Source of the DNA: Erpobdella octoculata
Taxonomy: Eukaryota; Annelida; Clitellata; Hirudinida; Erpobdellidae
Length of the DNA stretch: 64,000 nucleotides
Direction of reading: 5' to 3'
Assembly: GCA_963978895.1 (NCBI GenBank)
Contig: OZ022241.1
Coordinates: forward strand, 22,604,073 to 22,668,072
The position numbers and the translations under genes were made by a program. Below the pieces are notes generated by a model. The model was not told the DNA's origin. It saw only the letters and a program-made list of their open reading frames with translations, and did not search any database. Shown piece after piece: positions 9,619 through 22,165 of the stretch; the stretch's first letter is position 1, and each line of letters starts with the position of its first letter.

Positions 9619-12600
9619 AACCAGCACTTGACGCACGCTTGGCGCTCCGCGCGTGTAAAGCGTGTGAGTTTTTACATATTAATGGTAAAGGTAGTCGCAC
9701 TCAAATAGCACTCTAAGCTCAAAAACCACACCAAGGCGATTATATAGTAACAACTTTAAGCACGAGTCACAAGCGAAGCATGTGACTATTTCAGCAAGTA
9801 GCAGATGATTTTTCACTTCAAAAAGTTTTGGAATGGTGTTCTAATTGATTAGATGATTTTGAAAAAACAGCCTACGAAAAAACAACATTTATGGGGTGAT
9901 AGTGAAAAAACCGCCTACGAAAATCACAATATTAAATAGATAGTATCGAAAAAAACAGCCTACGAAAAAAACAACATATTTTGGGTGATAGTGAAAAAAA
10001 GCCTAAGAAAAAACCCAACCTTTAATGACTGATAATGAAAAAACGCCTAAAAAAACCTAATCTTCAATGGCTGATATTGTGAAAACCCGCCGATGTACTA
10101 CTTCGGGGATTTATTTATTTTTAACTTGTTTCTATTGAGTTATGACGTATGCTCAAAATATATCCGCAAAGCGTCGAACTTTCCAATAATAGGAATAATA
10201 TTAGCAAATTAGTTAATTTTCGTAAATAATAATATTATTAATAATTAAAATAAGAGGAATAATAATTACAAAATAAAAAAATGTCGTTATTAATAATTCC
10301 CTTAAATATATCCAACAAGGGTCGAACTTTCCAATAATAGGAATAATATTAGCAAAATAGTTAATTTTCGTTAATAATAATATTATAAATAATTAAAATA
10401 AGAGGAATAATAATTTAAAAATAGTAAATTGTCGTTAATAATAATTTACAACTTGTTTAAAATTGGGAAAAACCCGCCAACTACTACTTCGGTGATTTAT
10501 TTATTTTCAACTTTTTTATATTTAGTGATGACGTACGATGCATTATATATATCCGCATAGCGTTAAACTTTCGCGGCTAATAACTTTTTATTTAAACATT
10601 TTAACAAAAAAGTGCCATAACAAACCGTGTTGAGCGTCTCATAATCTATCAACGTGAGTTTTTTCAGACCTGCAGATGCTAATCGGGTGACATACATAAT
10701 ACATCATTGCGCCTTTATGTTAGGAACCAGCACTTGACGCACGCTTCGCGCGCGAAGCGTGTTAGTTTGTACATATTAATAGTAAAGGTAGTCACAATCA
10801 AATCGCACTCTAAGCTCAAAAACAACACCAAAGCGCTATTATATTAATAACTTTACGCACGCTTCGCAAGCGAAGCATGTGACTATGTCAGCCAGTAGCA
10901 GATGATTTTTAAATTAAAAACGTTTTGGAATGGTCTTCTATTTGATTGGATGATTTTGGAAAAAATGCCTACGAAAAAAAAATTAAATGGGCTATATTGC
11001 AAAAAATAGCCTACGAAAAAAAACCCACATTTATTGTGTGATAGTGGAAAACCGACTACGAAGAACACAATATTAATTTGATTTGATTGGAAAAAAACAG
11101 ATTTACGAAAAAAACAACATTTATTGGGTGATCGTGAAAAACCGTTCATGAAAAACACAATATTAAATGGATAGTATCGTAAACAACAGCCTGCGAAAAT
11201 AACAACATATTTTGGGTGATAGTGAAAAAAAAGCCTAAGAAAAAACCCAAACTTTAATGGTTGATAGTGAAAAAAAGCCTAAGAAAAAACCCAAACTTTA
11301 ATGGCTGATAATGAAAAAACAGCCTACAAAAAAACCCAACCTTTAATGGTTGATATTGGGAAAACCCGCCGATGTACTACTTTGGTGATTTATTTATTTT
11401 CAACTTGTTTATATTGAGTTATGACGTATGCTCAAAATATAACCGCAAACGTGGAACTTTCCAATAATAGGAATAATATTAGCAAATTCGTTAATTTTCG
11501 TTAATAATAATAAATAAAATAAGAGGAATAATAAATGCAAAGGAGTAAATTGTCGTTAATAATAATTTTATTAAATATATATGCAATGCGTCGAACTTTC
11601 CAATAATAGGAAATTAATCAAAATTAGTTAATTTTCGTAAATAATAATATTATTATTAATTAAAATAAGAGGAATAATAATTGCAAAATAGTAAAATGTC
11701 GTTAATAATAATTTCATTAAATGTATCCGCAAAGCGTAGAACTTTCCAATAATAGGAATAATATTAGCAAATTAGTTAATTTTCTTTATTAATAATATTA
11801 TTAATAATTAAAATATTGGAATAATTTATATTTTTATATAATTATAGTTGGGAAAAACCCGCCGGCTTTCTACTTCAAAGATTTATTTATTTTCAACTTG
11901 TTTATATTGAATGATGACGTACGATGCATTATATATATATCCGCATAGCGTTAAACTTTCGCGGCTAATAACTTTTTATTTAAACATTTTAGCAAAAAAG
12001 TGCCATAACAAACCGTGTTCAGCGTCTCATAATCTATCAACGTGAGTTTTTTCAGACCTGCAGCTGCTTATTGGGTGACATAATACATAATACATACATC
12101 ATTGCGATTTTTTAGTAGGAACCAGCACTTGACGCACGCTTCGCGCGCGAAGCGTGTGAGTTTTTACACATTAATAGTAAAGGTAGTCGCACGCAAATCG
12201 CATTTTAAGCTCAAAAACAACACCTATGCATTATTATAGTAATAAAAAATGATTTTAGAAAATATGCCTACAAAAAAAACCTTTAATGGGTGATGATGGA
12301 AAAACAGCCTACGAAAAAACCCATATTCATTGGGTGATAGTGAGAAAGCCGCATACGAAAAAAACCTATATTGGATGTTTTTGGAAATAACAGCCAACGG
12401 AAAACACAATATTTATTGGATGGTAATGAAATAACAACCTACGAAAAAACAAACTGTAACGGCTAATATCGAAAAAAATACTACGAAAAAAAACATCTTT
12501 TTTGCGCGATATTGGAAAAAATCCTACGAAAAACCCAACCTTTAATGGCTGATAATGAAAAAAACCGCCTACAAAAAAACCCAACCTTCAATGGCTGATA

Positions 12601-13162
12601 TTGGGAAAACCCGCCGATGTACTAATTCGGTGATTTATTTATTCTCAACTTGTTTATATTGAGTTATGACGTATGCTCAAAATATTTCCGCAAAGCGTAG
12701 AACTTTCTAATAATAGGAATAATATTAGCAAATTACTTAATTTTCGTTAATAATAATATTATTAATAATTTAATTAAGAGGAATATTAATTGTAAATTAG
12801 TGAATTGTTGTTAATATTAATTATATTGTTTTATTACGTACGCTCAATGTGGGGAAAACCCGCCGACTACTACTGCGGTGATTTATTTATTTTCAACTTG
12901 TTTATATTGAAAGATGACGTACGATGCATTATATATATCCGCATAGCGTTAAACTTTTGCGGCTAATAACTTTTTATTTAAACATTTCAACAAAAAAGTG
13001 CCCTAACAAACCTTGTTCAGCGTCTCATAATCTATCAACGTGAGTTTTTTCAGACCTGCAGATGCTAATCGGGTGACATAATACATACATAATACATAAT
13101 ACATACATCATTGCGCTTTTTTAGGTTAGAATTTACTGTATGTATTTATTTTTAATTACATT

Positions 13163-13207
<45 letters not shown>

Positions 13208-14500
13208 AACACCAATGCGCTAATATAGTAATAACTTTACGCACGCTTCGCAAGCGAAGCGTGTGACTAAAATAGTTAGTAGCAGATGATTTTTCACTTG
13301 GACACGTTTTGAAATGTTCTTCTATTTGATTGGATGATTTAGGAAAAATGCCTACGTATAAAAAACCTTTAATCGGCGATTTGGAAAAAACAGCCTACGA
13401 AAAAAACCATGTTAAATGGGTGATAGTGAAAAAACCGCATACGAAATGAACAACATATTTTGGGTGATAGTGAAAAAAAAGCCTAAGAAACAACCCAACT
13501 TTTAATGGCCGATAATGAAAAAAACCGCCTACAAAAAACCCAATCTTCAATAGCTGATATTGGGAAAACCCGCCGATGTACTACTTCGGTGATTTATTTA
13601 TTTTCAACTTATTTTCAAGTTATGACGTATGCTCAAATTATATTCGCAAAGCGTTAAACTTTTGCGGCTAATAAATTTTTATTTAATATATTAATATATT
13701 ATATATAATGTATTAAAATAAACAATGTCGTTAATAATAATTTCATTAAATATATCTACAAAGCGTTAATAATTAAAATATTGGAATAATTTATATTTTT
13801 ATATAATTATAATTGGGGAAAACCCGCGACTATTACTTCGGTGATTTATTTATTTTCAACTTGTTTATATTGAAAGATGACGTACGATGCATTATATATA
13901 TCCGCAAAGCGTTAAACTTTCGCGGCTAATAACTTTTTATTTAAACATTTTAACAAAAAAGTGCCTTAACAAACCGTGTTCAGCGTCTCATCATCTATCA
14001 ACGTGAGTTTTTTCAGACCTGCAGATGGTAATCGGGTGACATACATAATACATAATACATAATACATATTACATCATTGCGCTTTTATAGTAGGGACCAG
14101 CACTTGACGCACGCTTCGCGCGCGTGTGAGTTTTTACATATTAATAGTAAAATTAGTCGCACTCAAATCGCACTCTAAGCTCAAAAACAACACCTATGCG
14201 CTATTATAGTAATAACTTTACGCACGCTTCGCAAGCGAAGCGTGTGACTATTATAGCCAGTTGCATATGAACCTGTTTTATAAAATAGTAAATAGTCGCA
14301 CGATTTGGAATGGTCTTCTAGCCGACAGGCTGGTTGAATCATTCAAACATTCCAGATCATTTGCTCACGGCATTGATATGAACAGCGTTAGTTAATACAT
14401 AATACATCATTGCGCTTTTATAGTAGGGAACCAGCAGTTGACGCACGCTTCGCGCGCGAAGCGTGTGAGTTTTTACATATTAAAAGAACCAACAACTAAA
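9619..14500 (+). repeat. Left block of a complex array of palindrome-bearing units
   Basis: Unit heads (CCAGCACTTGACGCACGC) are at 9619, 10725, 12120, 14096 and 14429, with a headless unit near 13205; spacings are about 1.1, 1.4 and 2.0 kb. A unit contains the head palindrome (CACGCTTCGCG plus mirror), about 120 bp later a second palindrome (CACGCTTCGC-AA-mirror), a run of about 45-bp subrepeats around GCCTACGAAAAAAACAACAT, 140-bp subrepeats around CTTTCCAATAATAGGAATAA, and a closing block with TCTATCAACGTGAG and ATCATTGCG. No coding region is seen; the short frames are repeat artefacts. Confidence 0.9.
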
Positions 14501-14564
14501 AAAAAAATGCTTATAGTGATAAAAAAACCGCCAACAAAAAAACCTTTCAATGACCGATATTTAA

Positions 14565-14727
14565 CAACTCTGCCTCGCTAATTGCGAGCCAGTCCCAAGC
14601 CTGGAGAAAGGAGGAGGGAAAAGTAAGAAGGATCAAATTCTGATTCACGACAGGAAGTGCTTTAGTCTAGAATTCCTACATACAGCCATTAGAGTCTTAA
14701 AACACTTGGTGTAAAGGACTATAAACT

Positions 14728-14757
<30 letters not shown>
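14565..14757 (+). mobile_element. SINE-like retroposon with 12-bp duplication and poly(A) tail
   Basis: The body GCCTCGCTAATTGCGAGCC ... CTGGAGAAAGGAGGAGGG ... GTAAAGGACTATAAACTATT ends in about 25 A. The flanks carry ACCGATATTTAA at 14553-14564 and 14758-14769, a target duplication. A second copy, 173 bp with its own duplication, is at 33760-33932. No coding capacity. Small size, A-tail and variable-length duplication indicate LINE-mobilised retroposition. I do not recognise the family or a Pol III box with certainty. Confidence 0.85.
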
Positions 14758-14758
<1 letters not shown>

Positions 14759-14789
14759 CCGATATTTAAGAAGACGCCTTTAACGGCTG

Positions 14790-15000
14790 ATATTAAAAAA
14801 AACAGCCTTTAATGGTTGATGATGACAAAAAAGGAATTGCCTTTTTTGATAGGAAAGCAATCGAAGTTTTTAAGTTTCATTTCTACTTTATATAGCGTTT
14901 GCTTTCAAAGTTACAGAAAGAAATTGGCAAGTTCTTGTGGCCCACGATTCCCACCCGATGTCCAAAACCAATATTATTACCATTGTTCATTTAAAATAAA
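14790..15000 (-). pseudogene. Helitron helicase C-terminal relic
   Basis: The stretch around 14860-14975 resembles 15373-15545 (TTTCATTTCTACTTTATATA against TTTCAATCCGACTTTATCTA, then AAATTGGCAAGTTCTTGTGG against AAACCGGCAAGTTTTGTGGC), so it is a second, internally deleted copy of the Helitron gene end. The first bases are array subrepeats. Confidence 0.6.
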
Positions 15001-15303
15001 ATAAAAACACTTGCTACAAATCTCAAATTTTTTTATGATAAGTCAATACAGTAATAGTTCAATGTAAAGCCTAAGTATGCACTAAGCATATCAGTAAAGC
15101 AAGACAATAGATTATATTGTTGAAACGGATTTCAATAGGCGAGGAGGATCACAAAATGGTGCAGGAGACGTTGATGCTAATCACCGTGGACGTTCGACGT
15201 GATAAATTGCGAAATGGTGAGAATAGAATTGATTTAAGTGACGGTCTCAGAATAGACTTGTACACGATGCATCTGCCATTCATAATAGGATTCAGCTTGA
15301 CTG

Positions 15304-17009
15304 TCAGACTTTTCCAGTTGCGAACACGCGAGATACCCACGTACAACTGCCATGCGAAAAGCACTCGCACCTGTCTAATTTCAATCCGACTTTATCTAGC
15401 GTTTGTCCTTGCGACTTGTTAACAGTCATGGCAAAGGCCAAGCGAACTGGGAACTGCTTCCGGTAAAAAGAAACCGGCAAGTTTTGTGGCACTCGATTCT
15501 CACTCGAGGTACAAACACTATATCGCCGGAGTTTTCTCCACAGATTATTTTGCACTTGAGTACGTCAGGTGCCATCTCTAGCACTTGCATTCGGGTTCCA
15601 TTGCACAGTCCTGACGCTATGTCTAAATTTCTGACCAACATAACCATAGCGCAATTCGTGCTTTGGAAGTCCAGTCGGATTGAGCGTGTTGAGCAATTCG
15701 ACAACATATTCGTGTCTTTTGTTGTCTTCTTCGCATATCTCATCCAAGCTGAGGTACGTACAAGTTTCGCCCTCAAGCAAATTTAAGGCCACTTCGTTTA
15801 GCTCGTCGACTTCTTTGTTGGTTATCGCCAACACGGCAGATTTCCACATGGACAAAATGTTTTGCGTTGTGATCTTATCCGCAAACACTCTTTGCATCAA
15901 ATCGCCGTCATATTAAAACATTTCAGGTATAATAACTTTATCTTCGGTGTCGTTCATTAGGCCTTTGCCAATGTTTAAAATGTCTGCTGTAAAATCTGCA
16001 TCATCAGCACGCATGTTCTTTGAAAGCGTAAAAATCTGGAATTGTGACCACAGTTCACTTCCTTTCAAGGAAATAGCCAATAGCTGTTGAGGGCTGGCAT
16101 ATTCTTTGATTGGAAGTGTTTGACGAAAATCGCCTCCAAACAAAACAATCTTTCCGCCGAACAATCTTCTACTTCGGTAATGAAGCGCAGAGTTCGGTCA
16201 ATGATGTTCAACACGTTAAGCGAGACCATTGAAGCTTCATCAATGATGAATACATCAGTGCATAGCATCGAATTGGCACGGGAGGTGCCTTTCTCTATTC
16301 CAGAAGTCGTGAACTGATCAACATTAATACCAATGTTGAAGCTCGTGTGAATCGTTCCACCGTTCGGCAAGAGATTTGCAGCAATCCCAGTGTAAGCCAT
16401 GTTCATAACCGTCCTGTTACGCGCTTTGAGCAGTGAATAGAGAGTTCGGTAGACGAAAGTTTTGCCAGACCCGCCAGGGCCGTCAATAAAATATGTATTC
16501 ATGACGACCTCTTTCTTCTCAAGCACTTCCAGCAATGTGTCTATAACGTGCCTCTGATCGACGTTCATCTTATTGTACATGTCCCGTCCAACAGCTTCAT
16601 GTTCCTCAAGTGTCAAATCTTTTCGAACTGCTTGGGTTTCATTAACTATAGCCAATTCCTCTATACCGATAGGTTTTGAGGCTGACATTTGAAAATCCTC
16701 AAATGTGGTGTCATTTCGGAACAAAACTTCTTCAATCTTTCGATATGCGACATCGTTTCCTAGGGTATCGCCAAACTTCCGGCAGTAGTCATGGGATAGA
16801 TGTTTTGCGAACTCATCGTACAATCTTCCAGGAAATGCTGGTGCGCAATGCACCAACAGCATAGCAAAGAAAAAGCGAAGCTGAGCCGGCATTTTGTAGC
16901 CAGCGGCTTCCTCCATTGCTTTGCGGTATTCTTCATCGTCTTCAATCAAACCTCTTGCCAGGTAAGCAGCTTTAAGTGTTGAGTAAACATTGCCCTCGTG
17001 AGTGCGCAA
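15304..17009 (-). pseudogene. Helitron Pif1-type helicase domain
   Basis: Motifs: YFIDGPGGSGKTFVYR (Walker A, 16,455-16,490), VFIIDEASMV (Walker B, 16,230-16,252), VLFGGDFRQTLPI (motif III), FTLSKNMRA (motif IV) and FPVRLAFAMTVNKSQGQTL (motifs V/VI, near 15,430-15,480). These are the diagnostic SF1B Pif1 motifs. Frames change at about 16,160, 15,910, 15,770 and 15,550. There is no C-terminal endonuclease. Confidence 0.92.
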
Positions 17010-17033
17010 GTCGACAAAACTTGTAGGCCCTCG

Positions 17034-18425
17034 TTAGTTCAACAGCAAAAGTCGTAAGTGAAAAAGTTCATGCTGTCTAGGTGAAACAGCATAGAGCCGC
17101 CCAATTGTGTTATAGTAGTTCTTTCGTTTGTCCCATTTCTGTTCTCTGTAATTCCACGTGAAGAACTTTGGAGCATCCATGTAACGCAAGTTGCACATCG
17201 CTTGGCTGTCGGGCCAACGAGTCCTCATCTCTTGATTTAAATCGAAAAACGCCATCAATTTAGATTTTCTAGCTTCTTTTGCCGCTTGGATATCAGCATC
17301 TGTTGCATCACTTTTAAAAAACGACCTGCTGACCATGAAGATGAAGATCCAGTTTCTCGACGTGATGGCTCTTCAAGACGATTTCATAGCCGAACAAACG
17401 CCAAGCAGGCGGGCTCAAATAACGACAATTGATGTGCGATTGAATTTCGTCATAATCCAAAACATTTTCGTTGCCATTATTGGGGTCATAGAACTCCCGG
17501 ACGATCGTTGCACTGTCCGGACCTTTGAAAATGTACTTGTGCAAGTATTTGACCACGTCCACATCGGCCACATGTTCCACGTTGATGTGACAGTTGAACT
17601 TCACGGTCAATTTCGGACAGTAAGAAACGACGTGTCGGTTGTCCAATACTTGTCCGTCAGGAATAGTAAATGTGCGGCCTTCGTTACGTCGTCGATATTT
17701 GGCATAGCCACGTCTCCGTGCTTCGTTTCAATCCGGAAAGTTTTTGGAAATTTTTTTCCGCAAATTGGATTGGCCGGTGAGCAACAGGGGATGAATCGTA
17801 CTATCTCGTTTTTCTTGTTTTTCTTCACACATAGATGCAAATTGTTGCGACAAACAATTGCATGTAGGAGTGGTTCCACCTCAGGGTCGGGAATCTCGGC
17901 CCGAATGACTTTATCGATTTTGTCGACGTTGGTAAGTTTATCCGTTGCTACATGTCTCAAGCCTAGCGTAAACAAAAGGTGAACGTGAGGTAGTCCTCGT
18001 TTTTGAAACTCGGTCGTACCGACGTAAGCCAAGACGGTACCAAAAATTTGACTTTCTACTATGTAGTTCAGCAATGCTTGATATTTGAGGCGGAAGACTC
18101 GAGCCACGAGATCCGGTCGATCAGTTGCAGCTAGGTCGATGTTGAGATTGTCGACGATTTCCTTCCACTTTGGGTTGCATGTCATCGTGATAAACAAATC
18201 GGGCTTACCAAACACGCGCACCATTCCCATAGCGTCGTCGTAGGCTTGAGACATGTAGCGTGACGATCCAACATACGTTGACGAAAGTACAACTTTTTTG
18301 CCTTTCTTAGCGTACTCTAATCGTCCGTAGTCCACGCGCAAGAAGCTGTCCACAATCCATTCTTGGAACAGCTTCCCGGCTTGGTGCAGAAGATTGGGCA
18401 TTCGTTTTTCATCTCGGATGGCCAA
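17034..18425 (-). pseudogene. Helitron Rep (HUH, two-tyrosine) domain
   Basis: Motifs in order: QAYDDAMGMVRVFGKPDLF and ITMTCNPKW; FQKRGLPHVHLLFTLG, the metal-binding HUH pair (17,971-17,993); and VVKYLHKYIFKGPD, the catalytic two-Tyr motif (17,521-17,550). Then INCRYLSPPAWRLFGYEI follows. The Rep nicks DNA and starts rolling-circle transposition. All catalytic residues are legible, but the protein is split into three frames (18,425-17,607; 17,646-17,314; 17,336-17,034). Confidence 0.92.
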
Positions 18426-18428
18426 CCT

Positions 18429-19334
18429 CTACAATACGTGGTCGTTCATAGTCAAGCGGCGACCGTCCGTTCTCTTCATATCTTTGTTCCATCCAGGTTT
18501 GCTTCGATTGTTTAGCAAAGGATATAGAAAGGCCTCAATCAACGGATCAATTGGGTTCATTATGCGAAGTCGATTGTTGCCTTTTTCGTTGACCACAATG
18601 TATGCCGGTGGTGGCTCGCTGTTAGGACCCTCAACGTACACGGCTGCGACTTCATTGGTCTGCGGAATGTTGTAGCGTCATCTGTGACCGGATTGAGCTT
18701 CTGGCTTAACGTTAAACAGCAATTTCAGGGCCGGTGGCATTGTACCTTCCTTAGCAGCCTTTTTTTCCTCAATTTTAAGTTGATCTTTTAACATCATGTA
18801 GGCTTCGGCTATACAATTGTCTTTCATTGTGCGTTCTAGTGTTCTCAGTATATCTTCGTTCAGGTTCGAGTTTCTTTCCAGTCGAATACCGTGCGCTGCT
18901 TCAGTCTCAATCATGTACAGCTGCCCGTAGGATGGTAGCTGAATCAGGTTTGACGGCGCGGCATTAAGGTTGAACGCTCGCTTGAATTCTTCCATTTGGC
19001 GATAGACGTACGGCCCACCATGGTTGTAGATCTCCGTCGTGATGATGCTGCCGAAAGAAAGTGCCCTGTTGTACTGACGGATGTCTTTCATAAACTCTTT
19101 TGACCATTTGTGACGTCTATAGAACAAATCATTCAGCTCTTGGTCGACTTCTTCGCTTTGGATTAGAACAATTTTTCCATTGGAGCAGCACGACGAATAG
19201 GAGCTTTCTTTTACCGGTTCTTGAGAAAAATGAAATGCGCTACATGCAGCACAAATATTGTTTTTCATTTGTCCCAAGAAATGCTGAACAGTTTGATCTG
19301 CCGGAACATCGATTTCATTGTCGACAATTCCCAA
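18429..19334 (-). pseudogene. Helitron-like N-terminal domain
   Basis: Shows NICAACSAFHFSQEP, a CC pair and GKI (zinc-binding start of the Helitron_like_N region), NRALSFGSI, GPYVYR and QLPSYGQLYMIETEAA. The continuation PPAYIVVNEKGNNRLRIMNP and DPLIEAFLYPLL is in another frame (18,429-18,641). This region precedes Rep in all Helitrons. Confidence 0.8.
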
Positions 19335-19687
19335 GACAACACGCTTATTTTTTTTCTATAAGCCCTTTGTGCTAATCGACAGTCTTCAGCTGTCATTTTT
19401 TTACGGCGACTTTGATGATTTTGACGTATTTCTTCACGGAAGTTTTTGATGCCCATTTGTTCTCGCCGATTTTGCAGATTTTTACGTATTTCTTCACGGT
19501 AGTTTTTGACGCTCATTTGTTTTCGGCGACTTTGCTGATTTTTACGTATTTCTTCACGGACAGCTTCAACCCCCATCATAACTCTTGCTGCATTTTGCCG
19601 TAAAGACCAACTTTCTCTATCAGTAAACTCTGTGCTTCGTGTTGCGAAACGACTTCGAAGTTTCATGTCATCTTTCTTTTGTAACAT
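19265..19687 (-). pseudogene. Helitron basic repeat region
   Basis: Three tandem 20-residue repeats of the form REEIRKNxQSRRKQM (60 bp each, about 19,430-19,600), followed by RLAQRAYRKK. Arg-rich repeats before the conserved N domain are common in Helitron proteins and are likely DNA-binding or coiled. Confidence 0.65.
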
Positions 19688-19784
19688 ACCTTTCTGTGTG
19701 TTAAATATATTTTCAAACGACGGTATGACGTATCCTGTAGTAGCAGCAATGTGAGTAACAACTCGTATCTTTTTTCAAATCCGC

Positions 19785-20393
19785 TCATTTCGGTTTTTTT
19801 ACAGCACCGGTAGTAAGATATAGTTCTATATTTTTCACAACATAGGCTGCACAATTTACACTGTCGAGCTGAACGTCTGAGGTATTGGATTTGTCAATGT
19901 AGATGCATTGACAACCTGTGTGTAAGAAGCTCGCTATTGCGTCCAGTTTTTCTCTGACCGGCTTGGGAAGTCCCCGGTCAAGAGAATCAAAATAGGAGCA
20001 TATGACTTGTTTAAGGATAGGATCAAATTCTTGAATGGCCAAGGTGTAATGATTGGAATAAAGAACAGGAATAATGACGACATCTGATAAAGAGGGGGTA
20101 GTCAAAAAGTATTCGTTGACTCTTTTTTTTACAACTGCTGCTTGGAAGAAAATGGCCGACATCAGACATAAATTTGCATCAATTGCTCCATCAAGATGTT
20201 CTTTTATAATTTGCAGCGAACGAACATTCATTATGGCCGAGTCGATGTACTTGGTCGGGTCGATCATTTCTTTCATTAAAACGTTATCCAAAATTAAAAA
20301 AGAATTTATAGTTTCATTAATTGCAACGTTGCGCATCCGGGGGTAATGTTCCTTAAGATAAATTTCTACATTGCTAGATTCAGCGTTTTCCAA
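19785..20393 (-). pseudogene. Ulp1/C48-like cysteine protease domain of the Helitron
   Basis: The 202-residue frame contains VVIIPVLYSNHYTLAIQEF (catalytic His in a Y-S-N-H setting, codon near 20,050), ICSYFDSLDRGLP (Asp) and QLDSVNCAAYVVKNIE (Cys in the family's D-x-x-x-C context). This is the His-Asp-Cys order and spacing of Ulp1/SENP peptidases, which cleave SUMO-like conjugates. The frame ends at a lysine-rich tail (TTGAVKKPK) and the next frame follows. Cysteine proteases are known passengers of some transposons; its role in this Helitron is inferred only. Confidence 0.7.
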
Positions 20394-20459
20394 CGTCAGA
20401 TTGACTTCATCAATGGGCGTGTCAGAGTTTAACTGCGTTTTTTATAATCTATTTCTTTT

Positions 20460-20580
20460 GTTAAAATAATTTTTCGTCCGTTACTCGCTTAGATGGTCGT
20501 ACACCAACTCCTTTTGTAATGGTCAATTTGCGACGACCGCCACCTTTTGTTTTCAAGTCGTTCATATCGATTATCATTAA
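20460..20580 (-). pseudogene. Helitron ORF N-terminus
   Basis: From an ATG near 20,578 the minus strand reads MIIDMNDLKTKGGGRRKLTI and then TKGVGVRPSKR. It is basic and probably precedes the protease domain; a stop and a frame change near 20,460 separate them. Confidence 0.45.
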
Positions 20581-20719
20581 TTTTTTATTATCAAACGGCT
20601 ATTTTCCTTAAACCTGTTTATAGGAGAAATTACAAAAATACGGCAGTTGACGTTCGAGTAATTTTGTACATTGCATTTGTGAATTATGACGTCCGTTGAC
20701 CTATATACCGATCTTTCAC

Positions 20720-22165
20720 GGCTAAGAAGAAAACAAATACTGAGTGATGACGTAAGATGCATTATATATATCTGCATATCGTTAAACTTTCGCGGCTATA
20801 AACTTTTTATTTAAACATTTTAGCAAAAACGTGAGTTTTTTCAGACCTATTGATGCTAATCGGGTGACATACATAATACATCATTGCGCTTTTATGTTGG
20901 GAACCAGCACTTGACGCACGCTTCGCGCGAAAAGCGTGTGAGTTTTTACATATTAATAGTAAAGGTAGTCGCACTCAAAAAGCACTCTAATCTTAAAAAC
21001 AACACCAATGCGCTTCTTATATAATAATAACTTTACGAACGCTTTGCAAGCAAAGCATGTGACTATTGTAGCCAGTAGCAAATGATTTTTTACTTGAAAA
21101 CGTTTTGGAATGATCTTCTATTAGATTGGATGAGTTATGGAAAAACTGCCTACGAAAAAAATATTAAATGGGCGATATTGTAAAAAATTGCCTACGAAAA
21201 AAACCACATTTATTGTATGATAGTGAAAAAACCGACTACGAAAAACACAATATTTAATGGATGGGATCGGGAAAAACAGCCTACGAAAAAAACAACATTT
21301 ATTGGGTGATAGAGAAAAAACCACCTACAAAAAGCACAATATTTAATGGATAGTATCGGAAAAAAAAGCCTAAGAAAAAACCCAACCTTTAATGGCTGAT
21401 TATAAAAAAAACAGCCTATAAAAAAACCCAACCTTCAATGGCTGAAAACCCGCCGATGTACTACTTCGGTGATTTATTTATTTTCAACTTGTTTATATTG
21501 AGTTATGGCGTATGCTCAAAATATATCTGCAAAGCGTCGAACTTTCCAATAATAGGAATATTATTAGCAAATTAGTTAATATTCCTAAATAATAATATTA
21601 TTAATAATTAAAATAAGAGGAATAATAATTAAAAAATAGAAAAATGTCGTTAATAATATTTTTATTAAATATATCCCAAAGCGTAGAACTTTCCAATAAT
21701 AGGAAAAATAATAGCAAAATAGTTTCGTAAATAATAATATTATTAATAATTAAAATAAGAAGAATAATAATAGTAAATTGTCGTTAATAATAAAATTGGG
21801 AAAATCCCGCCGACTACTACTTTGGCGATTTAGTTATTTTTAACTTGTTTATATTCAGCGATGACGTACGATGCATTATATATATCCGCAAAGCGTTAAA
21901 CTTTCGCGGTTAATAACTTTTTATCTAAACATTTTAACAAAAAAGTGCCCTAACAAACCGCGTTCAGCGTCTCATAATCTATCAACGTGAGTTTTTTTCA
22001 GATCTGCAGATGGCAATCGGGTGACATAATACATACATCATTGCGCTTTTATGTTAGGGAACCAGCACTTGACGCACGCTTCGCGCGCGTGTGAGTTTTT
22101 ACATATTAATAGTAAAATTAGTCGCACTCAAATTGCACTCTAAGCTCAAAAATAACACCTATGCG
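20720..22165 (+). repeat. Right block of the palindrome array
   Basis: Unit heads at 20,902 and 22,060 in plus orientation, with the same subrepeats (GCCTACGAAAAAAAC and CTTTCCAATAATAGG). It resumes just upstream of the Helitron start, so the gene sits inside the array. Confidence 0.9.

Larger units (their letters stand above)
15150..20580 (-). mobile_element. Autonomous Helitron coding region, degraded
   Basis: Minus-strand order: basic N-terminus (near 20,575), Ulp1-like protease, 20-residue repeat region, Helitron-like N domain with Cys pairs, Rep with HUH and two-Tyr motifs, then Pif1-type helicase down to 15,300. The order Rep-then-helicase defines rolling-circle Helitrons. At least six frame changes or stops break it, so it is not functional as read. 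It is embedded in the palindrome array with array units on both sides. Helitron termini (TC, and hairpin-CTRR) were not identified next to it. Confidence 0.85.
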
